Source: Pycnopodia helianthoides (taxonomy: Eukaryota; Echinodermata; Asteroidea; Forcipulatida; Asteriidae). From it: DNA of 64,000 bases. Location: positions 16,522,332 to 16,586,331 of the forward strand of contig CM063257.1 of assembly GCA_032158295.1 (NCBI GenBank). The letters run 5' to 3'. The notes under the pieces were generated by a model, which did not search any database, was not told the origin of the DNA, and saw nothing but the letters and a program-made list of their open reading frames with translations. The translations under genes and the position numbers were made by a program. Shown piece after piece: positions 12,154 to 23,630 of this stretch; within the stretch, counting starts at the first letter, position 1; every line of letters begins with the position of its first letter.

Positions 12154-12477
12154 TATCTGCTCGATCTCGCCGGAATTGCAACACTTTATGAGAGAGCAAA
12201 AGCTTATAATTTCGAAGCCAAAGTCGCCATAATATGATTGTTTTGGTTGTTAAATGTTGACAATAATCCGAACAGAAAAAATACAAACGAGATGTTTCAG
12301 TACACTATTCATCTTTTGAAGATCTTTACAACTCAAATTTTCAGTGGGTCTTCGGCAATACTCCCCTTGTTTATAAAATTTCACTGTATTGAATTATGCT
12401 TGATAGCCTTGATAATTTCAGTCTGTTTGATGGACCCAAAATGTTCACAATGTGTCAATCTGCGTCTAGCATATACC

Positions 12478-12960
12478 CAGTGGCGGCACCAGACCTGTTA
12501 ATCTGGGGGGGGGGGGCAAGAGGGGGCAAACTAATTAAATTTAGGGGGGCAAACAAAAGTCTATAATGTACTGTATAAGCCTACAATTCACTCCAGAAAT
12601 AAGATTTTGCACTGTGTGAATGTGACGTGTTGTGCGAACTGCGTGTACAATGGCTGCTTACGGTTTTGGGCAGACAATGCATTTCTATTTATAGCAAGTT
12701 TCCAAGCTTGTACAGATAAATAAATCCACATTTTATTAACATTGCCGGAGATGGAAAGTGTATTGGGCTTTTTTTGATGGTGCCAGCTAATTATGATGGA
12801 TGAAATTGAGTTTATTATTTACAGCGCAAACAACATTGTAACAAATTGGGTGCAATGGTTTGGGATTAAACTCAATTTCCGCCATCGGGGAAAAAACTGG
12901 GGGGGGGGGGGTTACTGGGGGGGGGGCATTTGCCCCCCCCCCCCGTAGCGCCGCCGCTGA
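12478..12960. mobile_element. MITE with CAGTGGCGGC ends
   Basis: Left end CAGTGGCGGCACC, right end GCGCCGCCGCTG, with G/C homopolymer blocks just inside both ends. Such CAGTGGCGGC ends are common in hAT-type MITEs. From 12960 to 14100 no further feature is recognised. Confidence 0.5.
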
Positions 12961-14108
12961 ATGTCTGTTTTGTTGTACAACTACGGTACAGAAGCAATAA
13001 AAAAACAGCTAAAACTGGAAACTAGTAACATGAGTCCTTTTTTTTTAAACTTTGTTTTATTGTCTTTTGTTAACGATAGGGTCAAATCAAATTAAAAAAC
13101 TGTTTGATGTGTGCATGCCAATTTCATTTCTGATTAAACTACGAAGTTGTTTGTTTAAGCCAGGAACGGCCATTGAAAACTACTGATGTTTGAGACCAGT
13201 GACCAAAAATATCTGCATCATTTGAGAATAATATTTCAAATGTTCCCACATCAACTTTGCACATATTTTTTTTGGTGCGTTTAAGCATGAGTGGAACTGG
13301 ATTTGTTGTTAATTTTATTTTATTCTTTGAGGGGGAAATATTACCGTCTTTTGTTAGTGTAAGTTGCTGAAAAATACTAACTTTTTTGTCAGATGTTAAT
13401 TTCAAATACGTAATTCATATTTATATACAGACAATGGTGTCAAACTTATTTTGAAAACAACGGTTATTTGTATACGATTTAAAATGTTATTGCATAGGCC
13501 TACTTCCTGCGATACAAATTTATTGTAATCATGCTCTGAAATATTTAGTTTTTATATTTGTCTATAGTCTATAGGAAATATAAAAACAGTTATTATAAAA
13601 AAATTATGAGTCCTTACCATACAATAAAAAAAGGGTAAAAATGTCTTTTCTCCGAAACACTCAATGCCAAAAATCTGAAAAACGTGAGTTGAAACAAACA
13701 CAAAGGACTCGTGACGTCGTCGGTGGCTATTTGTTTTGGACTTGCCTATGCACGGAGCTAACGCAATAACACACCCAAACTTCACAATTTACAATCAACT
13801 CGGCCTTGACTGTGACTCTTTAACGGACGATCCAACAGGCACATAATCAGCGAGCCAATTTTGAATGGATTTGTGATTTGATTCCTTTTAGAGGCAAGGC
13901 AATTCCGCAGCACGGCTTGATTTAAGAAAATCGATCTACACGTCACTAGTTAATACGTTCCGCGACCCTGACATTTATGTTGATAGGCCTATACATACAC
14001 TACACTGTGCTAAGCCTGTTCCGGTTACACTGTTGCCTGATCGATCGTCCGGTTACACGTTTACATTTTTTTAAAACTATAATTCTCTGACGTCACTCTA
14101 TTGTTCAA

Positions 14109-14246
14109 AGTGTAGATTATTTTTACGAATCTACACTTAACTGTAGATTCGTTACGAATCTACACTTAAGTGTAGATTCGTAACGAAACGAATCTCCACT
14201 TAAGTGTAGATTCGTAACAAATCTACAGTTGAGTGGATTCGTTACA
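14109..14246. repeat. Palindromic tandem array
   Basis: ACGAATCTACACTTAAGTGT and its reverse alternate about five times. A related TTCACGAATCTACACTTTAT lies near 14640, so the parent element may reach 14663. AT-rich self-complementary DNA. Confidence 0.6.
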
Positions 14247-14908
14247 AACTAAAGTGAAATGTTCGACGGGAAAATGACTGTCTTTCCAAATTGAAAGGAT
14301 AACATGATGTGCACCAAACACAGCTTTTAATGTACTTTACCATAGAAACTGTATCACATGCAGGAATCTAATAAACAACTCATCACACATACATAATCTG
14401 TAAAAGCTAATCACTCAATTAACAACATGATCGAAGAATCAAGCATGGAGGAAAGGTTCAAAGTTACTTTGGAATGTTAACATTAACAGTAATGTGAACT
14501 GCACGGCTGTCTGTCGATGAAGATGCTCCCGAATAGGTACTTGGATGTGGGGCAGAGTCAGGAAATAGTTTAAGTCAGAGAATAGACTCTATAAAGTATA
14601 AATTCGTGAACACAATGTACTCGCCTTCGGCTCGTACATTCTATTCACGAATCTACACTTTATCGTCCATTCTTCTTAACTTACGGTGCGGATAACCGTC
14701 GAAAAACTCGCCCGAAGGTGCCGCGAAACACAGACCACTTTGAGATCGCAGTGTACACAACGCACAATCCACGTGACTGTGATGACGTTCAGCCCGGCCC
14801 AAATTTATGCTTAGTTTCACGCTTACTGGTCATGGTAATTATGTGCACCTGGCTGTTGCATAGAAGTTAGAATGCCTCCATGGTGGAAGTTATGTAATAA
14901 CTTAGTAT

Positions 14909-15492
14909 TTAAAAACACTGGACACCTTTGGTAATTGTCAAAGACCAGTCTTCTCACTTGGTGATATTGAATGGTAAGACAGTAAGAGGGTTGACTGTGA
15001 ACAGTGTAGCTGCATTCACCTCAAGGTACCATGTTGTAAGCTTGCCAAATTTAGTCTTCTTTTAAAATGTCAGTGGGCGATGATGACTTAAAGACACTGG
15101 ACACCTTTGGTAATTGTCAAAGACCAGTCTTCTCACTTGGTGTATCTCAACATATGCACAAAATAACAAACCTGTGAAAATTTGAACTCAATTGGTCGTC
15201 GAGGTTGCGAGATAACAATGGAAGAAAAAAACACCCTTGTCCATGTTGTCACACGAAGTTGTAATGCTTTCAGATGCTTGATTTCGATTTCGAGACCTCA
15301 CACGTGAGGTCTCAAAATCAATTCAAATATTTTACTGAGAAATTACTTCTTTCTCAAAAACCACGTTACTTCAGAGGGAGCCGTTTCCCACAATGTTTTA
15401 TACTACCAACAGCTCTCCATTGCTCGTTACCAAGTAATTTTTCATGCTAACAATTATTTTGAGTAATTACCAATAGTGTCCAGTGCCTTTAA
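14909..15492. mobile_element. TTAA MITE type A (copy 2, 15088-15492) with a nested fragment
   Basis: Full copy 15088-15492 has TTAA borders and the TCACACGTGAGG centre. Just before it, 14909-14965 is the end of another A copy, joined to the 536-680 type sequence. The whole is an inverted copy of 161-680. From 15493 to 16318 I see no supported feature. Confidence 0.65.
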
Positions 15493-16317
15493 GGCACATT
15501 CAACGTCGACTCGTGGTCTGTCTCCTTCAGGTGCGGCACCGAGTCGACGGTGCATTATCCGTTCATCATTTACCAAGTGTATTTTATAGTTTCTCATTTG
15601 AGTTGTGTTCAAATAAAACACCTTGTGGTGTGTATACGTTTCAAGAAGAAAACGTTCAAATTGTGTATAATTGTTGAGTTGATCGCTTGGGCTGGATGGC
15701 TAATTAAGCCTGCCAACCCGTCCATAACACGACACACAAAGCGGTCACATCGTTAACAATATACAGGCTCGTATAGTCTTTGTTATATCGCTACTTTGCA
15801 TGCTTCAATTTCAGAACAATGCGATAGCACGAGAGTAACCGCCCTCAATTAGCTAATGGTGATTGCAAACAACACCAGTTATAAAGACCTTTCTGTTGCA
15901 ACGTCACAGCCCGAGTGTTTGCCAACCTAGGTTGAAAAACTATGGAAAGCCATAAATGCAAAGCAAAAACAGATAGCAACAGTTTTTAACAATGTCACAC
16001 AAAATATTCAAAAATACTGTTAAATTTGTCAGAAACAAAGCAACTAACCATGGGATGTATTTGTGTCAAATAACAATTTGCAAAAGTGATGAATTTGGTC
16101 ACATTGTCTGTTAACCCGATTGACTGTTTTGCCAACATTCGGCTGCCCATGCCAACCAGCGCGGTTTGTTTATCAACAATGGAAAGGTCTATAACTGGAT
16201 TGACCAGAGAATTATCGTGTCTGCGCATGCTCGAAAAAAAACGGTTGTTTCCCCGAAATTGCAACAACCACTATCGCTGGTGTGCTAAAACCGTATACAA
16301 AACACTGCCGATTTCCT

Positions 16318-16560
16318 ACCTCCCGCCCAGGTAGTAGTTAATAAGCAGGACAGTTCTTTTCAGAACTGAGAAGTCTCCCAAATTCCGAAAAACCTACTCC
16401 GCGGTAGTAGAATAAATAGCAAGACAAGTTCTCTAAAGAACAAATCTACACAGCAAGTAGATATTTTTACACATGGTGTTACCGCAAACCGAATATATAC
16501 TGATACCTCACCATGCAATGCCTCAAAACCCATATCAATGCATATCATTATCAAAGCTGC
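16318..16560 (-). repeat. Dispersed repeat F (copy 1)
   Basis: Shares CTACTCCGCGGTAGTAGAA, TTACCGCAAACCGAATATA and CACCATGCAATGCCTCAAAA with 45496-45726 (opposite strand), 54093-54286 and, in part, 33728-33800. Contains AGTTCTTTTCAGAACT. No coding content; class not recognised. Confidence 0.65.
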
Positions 16561-16900
16561 TTTTGACTTTCGGCTAAAAAAGCCGCGCGGAGAGGTGCAT
16601 AATTTTATGGAACCATTTTCTACTAGTACACATTTTAAGTGTAAAACACTTGTTAACCGGTAACTACGATATCTACTGGGCCATAAAAAGGGTAATAATA
16701 CAATTTTAATAGGAGTATCTCGGAGCCGCTCTTCAAATTGTGCTGTACGCTGGGAAAACTTTATACCTCCTTTACACAGATGATTTCTTATTTGTTTCCA
16801 AGCTATAAATAGCCTTTCCAGACGTTGTAGAGATTGTTTGGCAAAATAAATTAGTTCAACTTTTTAACTCTTTAGCCACTACACCGCCCAAAGCGGTACA

Positions 16901-17114
16901 TTCGCTCGGCCCCCAGCGGCCTATCCAGGACCGCTGGGATGGGCTAATCAGCTTGCACAGATTCTTGTTCAGGAAGTACGTCGTGCGTGCAGTGCTTGCA
17001 GTGTGAGTGTGATGCATGATGGGACTGAGCATGGGACTGAGCATTAACGTTAACGATACGTTTTGCCCATCCCAGTGCCTTTGGTTTTAAGGCAAGGCGC
17101 TGGGGACGAGCGAA
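16901..17114. mobile_element. 214-bp MITE with 9-bp target duplication
   Basis: Ends TTCGCTCGGCCCCCAGCG and CGCTGGGGACGAGCGAA are inverted. AGCGGTACA stands on both sides (16892-16900 and 17115-17123). A second copy is at 62723-62921. 9-bp duplications are typical of Mutator-like elements. Confidence 0.8.
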
Positions 17115-17321
17115 AGCGGTACACTGTTACACGCGGTATGAGAGAGTTGGAGAAATAAAAGTAACATCAAAATGAACTAGGTCAAGTCAATAGCAATAAT
17201 TTTTAATTTCCTCCTTTCACGGTTGCCTTGCTAAGATGTAATGATGATGACATACTTGTGGCTGTCATCAACACCGCGCTCCTTTGTAACCAAACATGTA
17301 AATTTCTTGTTTTATGACGAC

Positions 17322-17358
17322 TAGCGGGATACCCGCGCTACGCGCGGGTATCCCGCTA
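17322..17358. repeat. GC-rich perfect hairpin
   Basis: CTAGCGGGATACCCGCG is followed after a few bases by CGCGGGTATCCCGCTAG. It could be a terminator-like RNA hairpin or the core of a foldback element; no context decides. Confidence 0.6.
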
Positions 17359-17484
17359 GAGTTCCGCGCTGTTTCGATTTCACAAAGCACTAAGATTGAT
17401 CTTAACTTTGTATCAATCTTAATTGCTAAGCAAAGAGTGACGTCACAATACCAATTACCCTGTCCTTGTTTGTACTCCGTTTTG

Positions 17485-17700
17485 TATATTTTCCCCCGTC
17501 CCTCTGCCCCTTCCTCTCCCCGTCCCACGTGCTCTAATGTCTGACTCCGTTCTCCATGATCCCGTCCCATAGCAACAGCCGTCCCATATTACAACAGTTA
17601 AATAAAAGGTGCCGTTTCCCCGTCCCCCTGCCCCTTCCCTCTCCCCGTCCCACGTGCTCTAAAGCCTGCCTTCGTTCACCATGATCCCGTCCCATATACG
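17485..17700 (+). repeat. Two tandem C-rich copies
   Basis: Two ~110-base copies share CCCGTCCCACGTGCTCTAA and ATGATCCCGTCCCATA. CACGTG E-boxes inside each. 17700-18490 holds no recognised feature beyond short CA and poly-T runs. Confidence 0.6.
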
Positions 17701-18490
17701 CCTCTCTTAATATTTATGCATGACGTCATAATTCTTACCCACTGCACTGTACGCGCGCGCTGCCCATAGCAACAGTGAAAACGGCGCGCAAAACCCCACA
17801 AATGTTGGTGTTTTTTTGCTCATAAATCTGTCAATTCTCAACGGATTGTGTTCAAAAATAGATGAGTGTCAAGACAAAGTCAACGTCTTTCTTCCGTGTA
17901 AATTTGGTGAGGTTTGATGCGGTATCCAGGGAGGAGATCCAATAACATACACACACACAGACAGACACGATTCGGCTATTTATAAAGAGATACTGTACAA
18001 AGCTAATGCTGTAGCAATTAATCGGTCCCTTCACAAAGGTATATTGTGTGTTGCACTAAAACAATAACTGGCATAAAACCTTTTTTTTTTTTTTTTTTGC
18101 AAACATTATAATAATTGCGAGTAATTATATAAATTTGTTTTCGGTCTATTGGTTGCAGACCTGTAGGCCATCAGAGGGTTTTAACTACATGTCCCGCAAT
18201 GCTGCTTTACGTTTTAATAACTGCATGTATTGCCTCCGTTACCTGCGTCAAGCTAGGGGGTAGTAGCGGAAGGCACATTTTTGTGTTTCTTTTATTAAAA
18301 CAAGAACCGTTTCGGTCAAATCCAGTCAAACTCCGTAAAATCCTCTATTAGAACACCCCCTTTGAGATAGTGTTATTTATTTTGACCACTAAACTTGCAA
18401 ACACGTATTTTTAAGAGTGTAGTCATCCATGGAGTTGAGTTCATTAACGGGTCACCAGGACAAAATTAATTGCGCAGAATTAAAAGTACC

Positions 18491-18871
18491 TTAAAGGAAC
18501 ATTACATAATTGGTAAGAAAAAAACTTGTAAAATATACCTTTTGATCACAAATTTACAAAAAAACTTACACGGTCTAATGATGATGATAGTAGAAAACAT
18601 CCCTTTAAATATTTCTGTCTGAAATGCCATATTTGATGAGAAATGAATAAACTAATTTTCCGATTGGAGTTTATCGCTCAGTGAGCGTTTTATTCATTTG
18701 TTGAATCTATATGATTTCATGAAATGTGTGATCGGTTTTTCACTATTTTCTCGTGACCAGATGGCCGATCGATCTCAAACTTCTACAGGTTTGTCAGTTA
18801 TGATTGTGGATCTAAATGCTTAACTGCCAGAATGTTTGTAAACAAAAACCAATTCTGTAACGTTCCTTTAA
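18491..18871 (-). mobile_element. TTAA palindromic MITE, type C (copy 2, inverted)
   Basis: TTAA on both sides, CGCTCACTGAGCG-like centre, same ends as other C copies. Confidence 0.75.
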
Positions 18872-19379
18872 AGAGCCATATTGTACACATGCTCAACAGC
18901 CGGCCCCACACTCACGCTTCCTAGCGCCCCCCCCCCCAGTCCCCTGCCCATCACCAACTCCCAGCCCACTCCAACACCATCCCCAAACCCCCCATACGCC
19001 CCGACAGACTTAAATAATTGCCCTAAAATTAAAAATTGCTGCTGTTGGCTTTAGCTGCCAGCTAGATTACAATTGGGAGCCTCGGCTCGCAGTGGTTTAA
19101 AAAACGTTATTTTGGGGACAATTTTGAGTGGGTGATGGAACGAACAGCTCCTTTGTACTGCCAGTTAGGGATTTCCTATTCGTGTGTGGATAGAACTGGT
19201 ACAAGGCTATCTTGGGTTGACTTTGGTATACCATTGTGTGTTTTTTTGTGTGTTTTTGAGGTGTTCGTGCAGCACCGCGAACAACTCATTGTTTTTTTTC
19301 GTTTTTTTTTTTTTTTTTTTTAGTTTTTCTTCTTCTCAGTGGGCTTTTCCCACAAAAAAACGCATAGTTGCGAGGCCTA

Positions 19380-20600
19380 TATCAACTTGAAACTTTACAT
19401 GTAGGTAGATTGCAACTAGCAGATGAATACAGAAGTTGTTGCGTCATGATGACGTCATCGGGTGTCAAATTACAAGCAATTTAAGTTCAAAAAAGTGACG
19501 TCGTGCCAATGCCTGTATGTCTCTGAATGTTATAGCTACAATATTCATATTTGGGCATATGATAGACCAAGACATGGGCAACATTTGAAAAGTTAACCTT
19601 TAAAATCGTATGACCTTTACCCGGGTCGTTACCCTGGGTCGAAGTTTGCCTTTTGGTTTTTTCTTGAAAAACAAAATTTTCGGGCTTGTCTACGGCATAA
19701 CTCAAGATTGAAATTGAATTTAACATTGAAACTCATCAGACATTTGAACCTCAATATCAAGACAACACAACTTGATGATGTCATGATGACGTCATCAGGT
19801 TTTGAATTACAATAAATCAACGTTTAATATTTGTAAAAAATCATAACTCGTGAACCGCATGTTGGATTTTTACAATCGACACATCATCGGACAGGTCGTT
19901 GAAAGTTCAACAAACCCTACACAAAACTTGGCCCCATTTGACCTTTACTTCCGGTTCAAATCGGAAGTTGAAAATTTCAACAATTCGTATCTCAAAAACT
20001 ACAATTATTTTAGTTTATGTATCAAGGTGTGGAACGTTAAGCCTGCTCAAACTTTTGCACTCAGATGACAATATTTTGACCTTTACATGAGGTCGAAAAA
20101 GGCGCACGTTTAAGTTGACCCACCGTGACAACGCACGATAGTGAAACTGAAAGAACACAGTTAGACATACGAACGTGCGCCTACACATCGCATGCATTGA
20201 AGGCTATGCGTACCGTGGCGTGTTCTGCTCGACTGATCACAGGGGGGCAAAGGTCCATTTGGCATAGGCTATGCATAGAGCAAGGCTGTATGGGCTGTTA
20301 GTCTAATCCAAGTGTGAGCATTTTTGTCAGATAACAAAAGACACACTTCCAAAGATCACACAACCTTCAAACTTCGCACATTATTAATTTGGCTTTCTTC
20401 TCTAATACAATAAATTTTTTAAATAATATATTTGAAAAATTAATAATTTATGAACCGTGCATCGGAATTTTACAATTATACATCATCGGAGAGGTCTTCG
20501 AAAAATAAACAAACGCTACACAGAGTGTGGACTCAATTGACCTTGTCTTTCGGTTGAAAGCGGAAGTTAAGTATTAACGTTTGCATTTATTTCCTGTGTA
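19380..20600 (+). repeat. Diverged direct duplications with TGACGTCA sites
   Basis: TCATGATGACGTCATC occurs at about 19445 and 19782. A longer block (GTGAACCGCATGTTGGA, TACAATCGACACATCATCGG, CCGGTTCAAATCGGAAGTT) at 19840-19985 recurs diverged at 20445-20590. Old repeats; no coding potential seen. TGACGTCA would bind CREB/ATF proteins, but here it belongs to the repeat. Confidence 0.45.
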
Positions 20601-21138
20601 ATAAATGTACTTTCCGTGAAATTTCAAAAAGCTATCAACAATCTTTTCATCGATTTAATTAAACACTGACCCCTTTGATAGCCGAACACCTCATGTGTTT
20701 GTTTGTACAAACACTTAAGCTCTAGTTTTTTATTACTATTATTATTAAAAGGGGGACAATAAAAGCACGTTTGTTATCACCTTGCCTATAGGATCAGTAG
20801 AGAAACAAGTGGGGGCATGCAATGCAATCTTTCCGTGGCATAACAGCATTAACTCGAAAAGATCAAATGTACATGACTCAAAACAGAGTTAAGCTCGTTC
20901 TTTCGTTCGTGTGGTCACCATCTTAGATCGTCTAAAACTGGCAGGTCTGAAGAGCCAGTTGATAGTGAATTGTCTTCAAGGGTCGTCAGGCCAGCAGCAC
21001 CGTTTGGGGTGCGAAGATTTTGCACTCCTGAATTATATGGAGATTAGCTGTTTTGCAATTTTAAAAAACGGCACAAAGGTCTAAAAAAAAGAGGCCAATA
21101 AATTTCAGTGTATGGTTTTGAATATAGCATGTATGCCA

Positions 21139-21429
21139 TATAGCGTGATTAAACATATGCATGAACAAACTAACCTGTGAAAGTTTGAGCTCAATTGGTC
21201 ATCGAGGTCACGAGAAAATAGTGAAAAGAGATCTTATGTGTTTTCTGTTTTTTCAAATTATCGGCGCGATAATTACTATTGTTTTACTCGTTCTCAGAAA
21301 CGATAGCATTTTGGCAGAAATATTTCAAGGAACCCTTTCTACCATTACTTACTTTAAATCATGTAAGCTATGTGTGAATCTGTGAACATTGTGTTTTTCG
21401 ATCTTACCAATAGTGTACAGGGCCTTTAA
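21139..21429 (-). mobile_element. TTAA MITE type B (copy 5, truncated)
   Basis: Right end GTGTACAGGGCCTTTAA and TATCGGCGCGATA centre present; the other end stops within GATTAAACATATGCATG. Confidence 0.7.
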
Positions 21430-21779
21430 GTACTTATTATTATTTTATTCATATTTGGTATTATGAACCTCACGTTAATTTTGCAATCAACAAAAGGTCT
21501 ATTGTTGCATTTGTTAAGGTGGGGTTTTTTCCATTGAGTTTTGCGTAAATCTCAAGGCCTATTTGATGTAATACGATGTGATGCAGTGCCCTAATACACG
21601 TTTTATAAGTCATCGAGTCGTTATGTTTTTTTTTCATCTGACGTCACACATTAGGCGGCGTGAATAACAAATCGGCCTATAATTAAACCCAGATATTTTC
21701 TGTCATTAGTATGTAGGCTACCTTTGATGTCACATGCCATAATACATGTACATGTGTGTGCTATAGACGAAGGATGTTA

Positions 21780-22075
21780 CGGAGCCCCTAAAGAAGGGAC
21801 AGTAAAAGGTTAAAAAAAAATCGAATATTATTTCGTTCCCTCGAAATATTATTTCGTTCCCTCGAATTAGTATTTCGTTCCCTCGAAATATTATTTCGTT
21901 CCCACGAAGTAGTATTTCGTTCCCTCGAAATCATTTCGTTACCACGAAATATTAATTCGTTCCCCTCGGAAATGTTAATTCGAGGGAACGAAATAATATT
22001 TCGAGGGAACGAAATAGTTTTGTATTTTGTTTTACTTTTTCAATTTTTGTTTTACCTGTCCCCTTAGGGGCTCCG
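21780..22075. mobile_element. Foldback element with internal 21-bp tandem repeat
   Basis: Ends CGGAGCCCCTAA..GGGACAG and CTGTCCCCTTAGGGGCTCCG are inverted. Inside, about seven copies of TTTCGTTCCCTCGAAATATTA and two in reverse orientation. Confidence 0.7.
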
Positions 22076-22375
22076 CACGATGTGACCTGTGACATCACAT
22101 GTTTACAAAAGAGCCACGGAGCCTGGACTTCCGGCGGGCACACAGCTCAATGGAAGAATACAACAAATCTTATGTTTTATGAAGATCGCACTGTCTGATT
22201 TTCCTCCACTTTTCATATGAAGAAAGGGGGGACATCTCAAAAGCTGTACAGCTGTTGCTTTTGTAAATTTTTGAATTTATGTGAAAATTATGACACAAAA
22301 TGTAAATTTTCCCATTGAGCCTGTGTAGCATCTTGCCCGTCAGGAATAGCATTATAATGTACAAGGTCACCACTC
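22076..22375 (-). repeat. Dispersed repeat G (copy 1)
   Basis: Inverted copy of 34885-35240: TGACCTGTGACATCACATG, ATTATGACACAAAATGT and a CAAGGTCAC block are shared. Non-coding. From 22375 to 23146 I see no supported feature. Confidence 0.6.
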
Positions 22376-23146
22376 TGTAAACAATTTATAATCCTTGCTG
22401 TGATTGGCCATTAGAGGGCGCCATACATGCACATGGTCCAGACAATCATGGGATAAGCCTCATTTTTTATGTACTAAACATTGTCAAGGTCTTGCTTTTA
22501 TTGATTGTTTAAAATGTTATGACGTTATGCCACTAGGGTTGTTGACTTCCTACGTTGAGCATTTAGAGTACTGTCCTCCGGAAATGACACTAAAAAAATA
22601 AGAAATCTTATCTCAAAAATTAAACGGCTAACCTCACTAATTGCCAAGAATATATAAGAAGTGTAATTAGGTTTAGAGGCCGATAATACTTTTAATTAGA
22701 TTGAGTGTTTATTATCTTTTAAAAATTTGTATTCAGCATTTAGCTCTTTTAGTTGATGTGTGAAACTTTTAGTGTGGTGCACCTCCCCATGGTAAATTGC
22801 GATTAACAATAGTTATTACATTTTTAGTAAAATATTTTACCACTCCCAGACACACGTTACGGGGCTTAAACCACAATGTAGCACATTATATTGGGGTTTG
22901 CTTTGATATGACATGTACAGTTGGCCCACCAATATCTTCCTGATAACTTTGCTCGACAAAAACTGTCCACACAGCCTTTGATGTTTACTTGGATTAGTCT
23001 TGTACGTTCTCCACACCGTCACACGTTCCTCTACCGTCACGGGGTAATTCAAAATCCTAGAAATGATGACATTCAAAGATGTCTAGTCTGGGTTTTTTAT
23101 TTTGAGTGATGCGCAGCACCAAACAAAAATGCTGTAAATCATACTA

Positions 23147-23161
23147 CCAGCAGAGGGCGCT
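23147..23161 (+). promoter_or_regulatory. CTCF-like motif upstream of the CRAL-TRIO gene
   Basis: CCAGCAGAGGGCGCT fits the bilaterian CTCF core, 445 bases before the ATG at 23606. GAGGGCGCT-like strings also occur in some repeats of this window, so binding is not certain. Confidence 0.35.
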
Positions 23162-23605
23162 ATTCATCGTATTGTCAATGTAAACTATTCTGTGGCAGTT
23201 GAATCATCGATGCATCATCAACAGACAACAACAAATGGTGGATTGTTTGTACACATGTGTATACACCCGTTAAGCCTTGGTTAAACAAACAAATATTACT
23301 AGACCGGGTAGCCGTTAAAAACTACCTTGAGTAGTACTGTTACACTCTGTAGTCTGTGTCTACCAGTAGCTTTCATTAGTCTAATAAACTGTCACAGAAT
23401 GTGGTCTTCGCTGTGTTTGTGTACATTGTATTTGTATTGTACATATACAAGATGTAGCTTAGCTTTAGCTAGCTAGCTCATAGCTGGGATCATCAATTGA
23501 CGTTGACAATTGAGTTAGTGACAGCCAGCACCATGTTATGTATCGACACTTTTGAATGATCGAAGAAAGCACACTCCATCCACAAGTCTGGGAAGTAAAC
23601 TCACC

Positions 23606-23630
23606 ATGGAAGAACATGAAGAAAGTGAAG
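23606..23630 (+). CDS. CRAL-TRIO gene, exon 1 (start codon)
   Basis: ATG in the strong context CACCATGG, coding MEEHEESE plus one base before donor GTAAAA. G + AT gives Asp, which joins exon 2 in phase. No in-frame stop was seen just upstream, so an earlier start cannot be excluded. The first intron is then 11.8 kb. Confidence 0.6.

Noticed and set aside
17322..17358. Transcription terminator
   Set aside because: A GC hairpin, but no T-run follows it and intrinsic terminators of this type are bacterial; kept only as a hairpin.
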